In this document: positions 1-4,521 of the stretch, piece after piece | Numbering within the stretch: position 1 is the stretch's first letter | Layout: each line of letters opens with the position of its first letter | NCBI GenBank assembly: GCA_013329135.1 | Contig: DUKU01000064.1 | Location: 1 to 6,492, forward strand | Length of the DNA: 6,492 bases | Source: Thermoplasmata archaeon | Lineage (GTDB): Archaea > Thermoplasmatota > Thermoplasmata > UBA10834 | Reading direction: 5' to 3' | The notes under the pieces: generated by a model | Databases searched by the model: none | Told to the model about the DNA's origin: nothing | What the model saw: only the letters and a program-made list of their open reading frames with translations | Position numbers and translations under genes: made by a program

Positions 1-148
1 TCTTGTCGATGAGCAGCCCTGACATCGGCTCGTCCACGAACTGGTTGATGAACGACATCAGCGCCTTCGCATCGCCCTTCACCGGCTCCCTGAAGACGAG
101 CTCGGAACCGTCGGATGCCACATGCTCGAATCTGACCATCGAAGGCAT
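1..148 (-). CDS. GNAT-family N-acetyltransferase, N-terminal fragment (cut by window edge)
   Basis: Only the first 49 codons are present; the gene runs off the left edge. Read on the minus strand, the protein begins MPSMVRFEHVASDGSELVFR and continues with EPVKGDAKALMSFINQF and a segment ending SGLLIDK. This is the usual opening of GNAT acetyltransferases: a first strand with DGSE and F/I-R, then a helix with D-A-x-x-L-x-x-F-I-N, then the linker before strand 2. Family members move an acetyl group from acetyl-CoA to an amine; the acetyl-CoA loop lies outside the window, so activity and substrate cannot be judged. The ATG at 148 gives the longest form. A second in-frame ATG at 139 (MVRFEHVASDG) fits the family N-terminus better and lies about 30 nt downstream of a weak TATA-like CTATTTG on the minus strand, so a near-leaderless start there is possible. 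The gene is divergent from the PHP gene. Confidence 0.72.
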   Translation of the reverse strand, partial: MPSMVRFEHVASDGSELVFREPVKGDAKALMSFINQFVDEPMSGLLIDK

Positions 149-165
149 CCAAGGGAATCCCCGGA

Positions 166-210
166 CAAATAGTTGATGGGAACCCGGGCGGACTGGACAA
201 TGATTAATAG
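166..210. promoter_or_regulatory. Divergent promoter region between GNAT and PHP genes
   Basis: The 135-bp gap between the two divergent genes holds the only A/T-rich patches nearby. CAAATAG at 166-172 reads CTATTTG on the minus strand and sits at a plausible TATA distance for a start at 139 of the acetyltransferase. ATTAATA at 203-209 is nearly symmetric and could serve either strand. For the PHP gene it would place transcription near 232, leaving a leader of about 50 nt that contains a small hairpin (TGGAG 234-238 with CTCCA 247-251). This rests on spacing and base composition only. Confidence 0.35.
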
Positions 211-283
211 CCTCGACTCGCTCACGGGACCACTGGAGGCGTGAATCTCCACCGTGTGATGGAGAAGACCACGCCGAAGAGAG

Positions 284-931
284 GTGCCCGCTTTGGAGGT
301 CGATCTTCACATCCACTCGATGCATTCGCCCGACTCGATGTCGAGGCCGACCAAGATAGTCGGGCGCGCGCGACATCTCGGGCTCGCGGCCATCGCGGTG
401 ACGGACCACGATAGCTGGAGCGGATGCAGGGAAGCCAGGTCTGTAGCCGATGGCGTTCCTCTCATCGTCCCCGGGGCGGAGCTCAAGACGGACAAAGGGG
501 ACCTTCTCGCACTCTTCGTCGAAGAGCCGATACTGACAAGACGCTGGGCCGAGGCTGTAGACGCGATCCATGCACAGGGAGGACTCGCGGTCGTGCCTCA
601 TCCAGCCGAGTCAAGGGCGCTCAGACCGGATGACATAGGCCTCGCCGACGCGGTCGAAGCGTTCAACGCAAAATGCAGCAAGGCGAGCAACGCGAGGGCG
701 AGTGAACTCGCCAGGAAGGTCGGGCTCCCTGGCATCGCATCCTCAGATGCCCACTCGATCGCGTCCATAGGCAACGGCAGGACATCAGTCCCCGATTTCC
801 AGACGACAGAGGAGCTCAGGCGCCTGCTGCTGAAGAACCCAATCGTATCGAAGGCCGAGATGACGAACCCGATCCTCCATTACGGCAACGCCGCCCTGTG
901 CTTCGGACTCAAGGGCATCTGGAAAAGATGA
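284..931 (+). CDS. PHP-domain metal-dependent phosphoesterase (COG0613-like)
   Basis: The 215-residue protein is a nearly pure PHP domain. Visible metal-ligand motifs, in family order, are DLHIHS (H9, H11), D17, TDHD (40-43), E66 in PGAE, VVPHP (H106), EAFN (125-128) and SDAH (154-157). Together they form the trinuclear-metal site of PHP phosphoesterases, so all expected ligands appear intact. Relatives of this short stand-alone type include nucleotide phosphatases and RNA exonucleases (YciV/RNase AM group); the substrate here cannot be told from sequence. No signal peptide or membrane segment is seen, so it should be cytosolic. The GTG start at 284 puts DLHIH near the N-terminus, as in the family. 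A TTG at 293 is the only other nearby option, and an in-frame TGA at 257 blocks a longer form. The Shine-Dalgarno signal is weak (GAAGAGAG). Confidence 0.85.
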   Translation: MPALEVDLHIHSMHSPDSMSRPTKIVGRARHLGLAAIAVTDHDSWSGCREARSVADGVPLIVPGAELKTDKGDLLALFVEEPILTRRWAEAVDAIHAQGGLAVVPHPAESRALRPDDIGLADAVEAFNAKCSKASNARASELARKVGLPGIASSDAHSIASIGNGRTSVPDFQTTEELRRLLLKNPIVSKAEMTNPILHYGNAALCFGLKGIWKR

Positions 932-1984
932 TCACTGCTTCGGGGCGACCTTGTGCTTGCTCAGCTCCACAAGGTACTGCTCGACCCTCGTGAGCCGCTG
1001 GCCAAGCCTGCCCATGTTCTCGCGCACGTCCGCCACGGCCAGGACTATCTCCTTCGCCACCTCCGGCCTATCCCTGACGTCCACGAGCGCATCCTCGATC
1101 GCCTTGAGCCGTGCATCGAGGTCTTGCGGCACATCGCCCCCCTGGAGCTTGGCGATGTGACCCTGCATCTCAGAAAGGCCTTTGTCGATCTTCCTGTCGG
1201 AGGACGATAGGACGACCGCGAGGCCTTTCCCGACCTTGTCATCCAGGCTCTTGCCGAACTCTGTCAGGCCTTTCGTGATGGCCTGCTCGAGGGTCTCGAG
1301 CCTCTGGTCCTGCGACTCTATCCTGCGTATGACGTCCGAGAGATCCCCGAGTTCCTGGCACATGTTCTCGAGGAGCTCCTTCTCCTTGATGTCTATGTTG
1401 ACCTCTACCGGCGCAGATGGATAGTTCCTCAGCGCGTCGATCATGCTGAGCATGTCGACCTCTGGGCCCGAGTTCTTGATCGCGTCCCGTATCGGCTGCA
1501 GCTTCTGCAGCTGGAGCTCGGCTATCTTCAGCACGCTCTTGTTGCCCTTCTCGATGCTTGTCAGTTCATCGAGTATCTTCTCGAGCTGCACGACTGCCTT
1601 CGCGACACTGGAGTCCTCGAGCGAGCGTATGTCCCTTACTGCGTCCTTCTTACCCTTCGCGATGGCGTCGGCGACCGTCGGGCCCTCGTGGGCGTAGACC
1701 GTCACCAGGTGCGACACGCCCGACATGACCGAACTCTCCACGTAGTTCCAGTCCTTCTCGTGCACGGATATGGTCTGCTTGTCGCCCCGCTCGAAAAGCA
1801 TGACGAAGGAATGGTTGGGCATCAGGCACACCTCGACTGTGTAGGGGGCGTTGCGAGCGAGCGTTGGCACATGCTCAGGCTTCTCACGCTCGACCGCGTT
1901 CATGTACGCGCCCATGTAGGCACTGGCATAGTTCTCCAGCGCCTTCTTGGAGGGGAGGCGGGCCTTGGCTGAAGCGTCGTCCAT
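932..1984 (-). CDS. Unrecognised protein: small N-terminal domain plus long coiled-coil C-terminal half
   Basis: I do not recognise a named family. The start is taken at ATG 1984 (350 residues) because it follows GAGGAACAG and lies about 31 nt from a minus-strand TATA-like CTATTATC. An ATG at 2029 would add 15 residues but has no ribosome site and would lie upstream of that TATA box. Residues of about 20-115 look like a compact alpha/beta unit, with strand-like stretches YTVEVCLMP, SFVMLFERGDKQTISV and VSHLVTVYAHE. The rest is almost wholly helical and charged, with heptad-like runs near LEKILDELTSIEKG, LGDLSDVIRRIESQDQRLE and MGRLGQRLTRVEQYLVELSK. There is no signal peptide or transmembrane segment, so it is likely a soluble, probably oligomeric protein. 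It is divergent from the small GTPase across a shared control region and converges, with zero spacer, on the PHP gene. A role as GTPase partner or scaffold is only a guess. Confidence 0.7.
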   Translation of the reverse strand: MDDASAKARLPSKKALENYASAYMGAYMNAVEREKPEHVPTLARNAPYTVEVCLMPNHSFVMLFERGDKQTISVHEKDWNYVESSVMSGVSHLVTVYAHEGPTVADAIAKGKKDAVRDIRSLEDSSVAKAVVQLEKILDELTSIEKGNKSVLKIAELQLQKLQPIRDAIKNSGPEVDMLSMIDALRNYPSAPVEVNIDIKEKELLENMCQELGDLSDVIRRIESQDQRLETLEQAITKGLTEFGKSLDDKVGKGLAVVLSSSDRKIDKGLSEMQGHIAKLQGGDVPQDLDARLKAIEDALVDVRDRPEVAKEIVLAVADVRENMGRLGQRLTRVEQYLVELSKHKVAPKQ

Positions 1985-2011
1985 CTGTTCCTCAAGGTGA
2001 TGTTGGTCGCC

Positions 2012-2019
2012 GATAATAG
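2012..2019 (-). promoter_or_regulatory. TATA-like box for the coiled-coil gene
   Basis: GATAATAG on the plus strand reads CTATTATC on the minus strand. Its centre is about 31 nt upstream of the ATG at 1984, which would give a transcript with a leader of only about five nucleotides, typical for archaea. It is the main reason for preferring 1984 over 2029 as start. No experimental evidence is available. Confidence 0.4.
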
Positions 2020-2024
2020 GGTTT

Positions 2025-2084
2025 TGCATCTGATTGCCACTGGCTGCCAGTCATTGCTGTCAGTCATGACATCCTGCATCTGAT
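2025..2084. repeat. Direct repeat of TGCATCTGAT with 50-bp period
   Basis: TGCATCTGAT occurs at 2025-2034 and again at 2075-2084, exactly 50 bp apart, close to five DNA helical turns. The two copies flank the 13-bp palindrome and the CAGTCAT pair. They may be paired protein-binding sites on the same DNA face, or chance; two copies of ten bases in 60 bp is modest evidence. Confidence 0.4.
2039..2051. promoter_or_regulatory. 13-bp palindrome, candidate operator
   Basis: ACTGGC-T-GCCAGT is a perfect inverted repeat with a single central base. It lies about 20 bp upstream of the minus-strand TATA-like box and 60-75 bp upstream of the plus-strand one, in the non-coding gap between the coiled-coil and GTPase genes. 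The size and symmetry suit a dimeric helix-turn-helix regulator. The neighbouring sequence also holds two copies of CAGTCAT (2048-2054 and 2061-2067). Function is inferred from symmetry and place alone. Confidence 0.4.
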
Positions 2085-2110
2085 GACCCGCCGGACGTCC
2101 ACTGACCCTC

Positions 2111-2137
2111 TTTTATCTAGCACTCGGAAAATATTAT
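2111..2137 (+). promoter_or_regulatory. TATA-like promoter elements for the GTPase cluster
   Basis: TTTTATCT (2111-2118) and AAAATATTAT (2128-2137) are the A/T-rich stretches ahead of the GTPase. Transcription would start roughly at 2140 or 2158, leaving a leader of about 65-85 nt before the P-loop reading frame. That leader is G/C-rich and includes a short hairpin, GCGGA (2172-2176) with TCCGC (2181-2185). It probably drives the GTPase, methyltransferase and Csl4 together, given their close packing. Confidence 0.4.
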
Positions 2138-2224
2138 GTACGGCCGAAATCATCGGTTGTCCGGGAATCGGGCGGAACCGTCCGCACACGGCACCCGTTT
2201 CCTTCAGCTGGTGGTCGCCTGAGC

Positions 2225-3034
2225 ATAATCCAATCCAAGAGGTACATCAAGAAGATAGGCCTGGTCGGGGACTCCGGCGTGGGCAAGACTTCGCTCATAC
2301 GCAGGTTCGTCATAGATGTCTTCGACGACAAGTACATCGCGACCATCGGTACCAAGGTCAGCAAGAGGGACATAGAGTACAAGCAGCCCGACAAGACCGT
2401 GTACCTGACCCTCATGGTCTGGGACATACTCGGCCAGAAGGATTACAGGAAGATGCGTGCACAGGGCATGAGCGGGTCGCATGGCATCCTTCTTGTCTGC
2501 GACCTCACCAGGCCGGAGACCGTCAAGGCGGTCGAGGACTTCTGGCTCTCCGAGGTCTTGGACATACTCGGGACCGTCCCTATCGTCTTCGTGGGCAACA
2601 AGATCGACATGGCGGGAAAGGATTCGGCCGCGGCCGCGAGCCTCGCCGAGATCGGCAGGAAGGCCGAGATGCCGGTCATCATGTGCAGCGCCAAGTCGGG
2701 CGAGAATGTCGAGGAGGCGTTCCGCAAGATCGGTGAGATGATGATATCCGGGGACTTCGTCGAGAAGAAGACCCTTTTCGAAGGAGGCTCGCTCGCCCAG
2801 GCAGTGGACGAGATCGTGAGCGACTTCTGCGAGCAGTACGGCGACACCGCCAGAGCCATGGACCTCATCGACCGAGAGTTCGGCCGGGCCAAGGTCAACA
2901 TTGGCAAGCCGACCAAGGACAGCCTCCTGACGGCGATAGAGTACCTGTCCGATGTGGAGAGGGACGTGCACGGCAGGGACGTGTCCGAGGTCAACAAGCT
3001 CAGGCGCTGGAAGATGATAGACGAGGCGAAGTGA
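2225..3034 (+). CDS. Ras/Rab-like small GTPase with C-terminal extension; start codon unclear
   Basis: All five G motifs are present (numbering from 2225): P-loop GDSGVGKTS (15-23), switch I threonine in ATIGTK (T40), WDILGQ with DxxGQ (67-71), NKID (125-128) and CSAK (154-157). It should bind and hydrolyse GTP as a molecular switch in the cytosol, with the catalytic glutamine kept. Residues of about 172-269 form a helical extension not found in minimal Ras proteins; there is no C-terminal prenylation cysteine. The start is a problem. The first GTG/ATG/TTG in frame is GTG 2279, which lies inside the P-loop and would destroy it, yet the frame is open upstream to 2087 with only CTG codons (2219, 2102). 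KRYIKKIGLVGD before the P-loop clearly belongs to the protein. I place the start at ATA 2225, nine bases after GGTGGT; CTG 2219 or ATC 2228 are alternatives, as is a sequencing change from ATG. The stop overlaps the next gene's GTG. Confidence 0.85.
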   Translation: MIQSKRYIKKIGLVGDSGVGKTSLIRRFVIDVFDDKYIATIGTKVSKRDIEYKQPDKTVYLTLMVWDILGQKDYRKMRAQGMSGSHGILLVCDLTRPETVKAVEDFWLSEVLDILGTVPIVFVGNKIDMAGKDSAAAASLAEIGRKAEMPVIMCSAKSGENVEEAFRKIGEMMISGDFVEKKTLFEGGSLAQAVDEIVSDFCEQYGDTARAMDLIDREFGRAKVNIGKPTKDSLLTAIEYLSDVERDVHGRDVSEVNKLRRWKMIDEAK

Positions 3035-3669
3035 GGCCGACAGGTGCCGTGATCGCCTTGCCACAGATGCAGATGAGGAGGAAGAGGCTCGAGATAACCC
3101 TTCAGAAGCTCAGGCCTCTCGAGACACACTCGGCCAGGCTCGAGCAGTACGAGACGCCTGCGACGGTGGCTTCCGACGTGCTCTGGGAGGCGTTCACCGC
3201 GGGGGACATCCACGGCAGGGCCGTGGCCGACCTCGGGTGCGGCAACGGCGTGTTCTGCATAGGCGCGAAGCTCATGGGGGCACACCGGGCGGTCGGGATC
3301 GATGTTGACCCGGGCGCGGTGAGGGTCGCCGAGGCGAACGCGGGCATGCTCGGCGTCGAGGTCGAACTGATAGAAGGCGACGTGTCGTCCCTCTCAGGGG
3401 CCTTCGACACCGTCCTCCAGAACCCGCCCTTCGGGGCGCAGACCCGGCACGCGGACAGGGCGTTCATCGAGAAGGCATTGTCCCTAGCCCCTGTGACCTA
3501 TTCTATACACAATGAAGGCACCCAGGAGTTCGTCGGGGACATGGTCGGGGCCCTCGGGGGCAGGTCCGAGGCTATAAAAAGGTATAAATTCGAGATTCCA
3601 TATGCGTTCGAGTTCCACAGAAAGGCTAGCGAGACGATTTCAGTCGTTCTGTTAAAGCTTGAGAGATAG
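3031..3669 (+). CDS. METTL5-like SAM-dependent RNA adenine methyltransferase
   Basis: This is a class I methyltransferase of the METTL5/COG2263 type. Signs are RRKRLEITLQKL, then LEQYETPATVASD (37-49), SAM-binding motif I DLGCGNGVF (67-75), the acidic GIDVDP (89-94) that holds the SAM ribose, GDV (116-118), and the catalytic NPPFG (131-135) typical of N6-adenine or amino methyltransferases. Eukaryotic METTL5 makes m6A in small-subunit rRNA helix 44; an equivalent rRNA role in archaea is a reasonable inference. The GTG at 3031 overlaps the GTPase stop (GTGA) and follows GAGG, which suggests translational coupling. Homology begins at ATG 3073 (MRRKRLE), so the first 14 residues may not be made. 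The C-terminal part near IKRYKFEIPYAFEFHRK matches the family. The gene ends in TAG and Csl4 begins at the next base in the same frame. Confidence 0.88.
   Translation: MRPTGAVIALPQMQMRRKRLEITLQKLRPLETHSARLEQYETPATVASDVLWEAFTAGDIHGRAVADLGCGNGVFCIGAKLMGAHRAVGIDVDPGAVRVAEANAGMLGVEVELIEGDVSSLSGAFDTVLQNPPFGAQTRHADRAFIEKALSLAPVTYSIHNEGTQEFVGDMVGALGGRSEAIKRYKFEIPYAFEFHRKASETISVVLLKLER
3573..3590 (+). promoter_or_regulatory. Possible internal promoter ahead of Csl4
   Basis: TATAAAAA (3573-3580) and TATAAATT (3583-3590) stand out as A/T-rich inside a G/C-rich gene and match archaeal TATA boxes well. Transcription would begin near 3603-3613, about 60 nt before the Csl4 start. They also encode conserved-looking residues (IKRYKFEIPY), so the base composition may only reflect coding. 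Confidence 0.25.
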
Positions 3670-4257
3670 GTGATTGGTCTGGCAAGAACCGGCCGAAGAG
3701 TGCTGCCTGGAGACGAGGTGGCCATTGCTGAGGAGTACATGTCGGGAGAGGGCACATACGAGTCCGACGGCAAGGTATACGCAAGTGCCGTCGGCGAGCT
3801 CGATCTCGATGCTAGGGAAAAGACTGCGAAAGTCATCTTGGACAACCCACCGGTCGTCCTGATGGAAGGGGACACCGTCCTGGCCGAGGTCACGGACACC
3901 AGGCCCGCCATGGCGATATGCTCTGTCGTTGCCCAAGAGGGCAGGACGAGGCCCGTATCGAGCGAGACGCTCGCATCGGTCCATGTGTCGAAGATCGCGT
4001 CCTCGTACGTCGAGGACGCGGGCGACCTGCTCAGGGCAGGGGACCTCATCAGGGCCCAGGTCATACAGGCGGACCCATCGGTCCAACTGTCTACCACGGG
4101 ACCGCACTTCGGGGTCATCAGAGCGCTGTGCACTGTGTGCAGGGCTCCCCTCGAGAGGAGGGGAAAGGACCTGTGGTGCAAGCGCTGCGAGCGCAAGGAG
4201 ACGCGCAAGCTGGCCGATGACTACAGGGACTACGACCCGTCGAAAACAAAGGCCTAA
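3670..4257 (+). CDS. csl4: Exosome complex RNA-binding protein Csl4
   Basis: The 195-residue protein has the archaeal Csl4 layout. The N-terminal domain carries VLPGDEVAIAEEY and GEGTYESDGKVYASAVGEL (about 11-43). A central S1 RNA-binding domain follows (about 64-145, from MEGDTVLAEV to VQLSTTGPHFGVIRA). The C-terminal zinc ribbon has CTVC (154-157) and CKRC (170-173), all four ligands intact. Csl4 forms the cap of the archaeal exosome with Rrp4 on the Rrp41/Rrp42 ring; it binds RNA and recruits DnaG for RNA decay and tailing. The start is GTG 3670, directly after the methyltransferase TAG; GTG 3700 (MLPGDE) would also keep the whole domain. An RNA methyltransferase beside Csl4 is a recurring archaeal arrangement, as I recall it. 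The gene probably shares the upstream transcript, perhaps helped by the internal TATA-like boxes. Confidence 0.93.
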   Translation: MIGLARTGRRVLPGDEVAIAEEYMSGEGTYESDGKVYASAVGELDLDAREKTAKVILDNPPVVLMEGDTVLAEVTDTRPAMAICSVVAQEGRTRPVSSETLASVHVSKIASSYVEDAGDLLRAGDLIRAQVIQADPSVQLSTTGPHFGVIRALCTVCRAPLERRGKDLWCKRCERKETRKLADDYRDYDPSKTKA

Positions 4258-4287
4258 ATGCTCGTTCAGAGATTGAGTCTACAGGAA

Positions 4288-4294
4288 GGGGAGG
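4288..4294 (+). promoter_or_regulatory. Strong Shine-Dalgarno for the 59-residue gene
   Basis: GGGGAGG lies six bases before TTG 4301. It is among the best ribosome-binding sites in the window and decides the start of a gene without an ATG at its beginning. Confidence 0.6.
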
Positions 4295-4300
4295 CAGCGA

Positions 4301-4480
4301 TTGACCAAAGATGAACAGGAGCTCGTTGCGGAGATAGCGAAGCTGAGAGAGGACCTGAGGGAACTGAGGGAGATCGTCAACGTGCTGGTCAACGTCGTCA
4401 TGGAAGACGACATGGAGGAGGACGAGCAGGACTTCACGCCCTTCTCAGGCACCGACAACAAGTTCAACCTCTACAACTGA
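4301..4480 (+). CDS. Small 59-residue coiled-coil/acidic protein, TTG start
   Basis: I do not recognise a family. The frame runs from TTG 4301 to TGA 4478-4480 and is preceded by a strong ribosome site. Three parts are visible: a helical, heptad-like N-terminal half (ELVAEIAKLREDLRELREIV, then NVLVNVV, about 7-33), an acidic stretch EDDMEEDEQD (35-44), and a polar tail FTPFSGTDNKFNLYN. The leucine/isoleucine/valine pattern suggests a short coiled coil that dimerises or docks on a partner. There is no zinc site, membrane segment, or C-terminal Gly-Gly, so it is not a ubiquitin-like substrate for the nearby ThiF protein. It sits 43 nt after Csl4 and 41 nt before the SHMT-like gene, in the same direction, so it is probably co-transcribed. 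In many archaea the gene after Csl4 encodes RNA polymerase subunit L; this protein does not resemble it. Confidence 0.65.
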   Translation: MTKDEQELVAEIAKLREDLRELREIVNVLVNVVMEDDMEEDEQDFTPFSGTDNKFNLYN

Positions 4481-4521
4481 CGGTCCTCGCGAAGACGCCT
4501 TCCTCACAGGAGCTTGGACGT

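Noticed and set aside
241..330. Alternative upstream starts GTG 241 or ATG 259 after GGAGG for the PHP gene
   Set aside because: Both are in a different frame from the PHP domain, and an in-frame TGA at 257 precedes GTG 284; no frameshift is needed because the PHP domain begins normally at EVDLHIH.
2083..2736. Long plus-strand frame starting ATG 2083 across the promoter region and GTPase
   Set aside because: It covers the GTPase in another frame, gives an Arg/Gly/His-rich protein with no domain, and crosses the putative TATA boxes; it is a GC-rich shadow.
2204..3285. Two long overlapping minus-strand frames opposite the GTPase and methyltransferase
   Set aside because: The opposite strand has complete, motif-rich genes; the antisense products show only low-complexity composition.
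3498..4208. 236-codon minus-strand frame opposite methyltransferase and Csl4
   Set aside because: Serine-rich antisense shadow with no recognisable domain, opposite two well supported genes.
4258..4314. 18-codon frame starting ATG 4258 right after the Csl4 stop, considered as RNA polymerase subunit L start or leader peptide
   Set aside because: It stops after 18 codons, does not resemble subunit L, has no ribosome site of its own and overlaps the better supported TTG gene.
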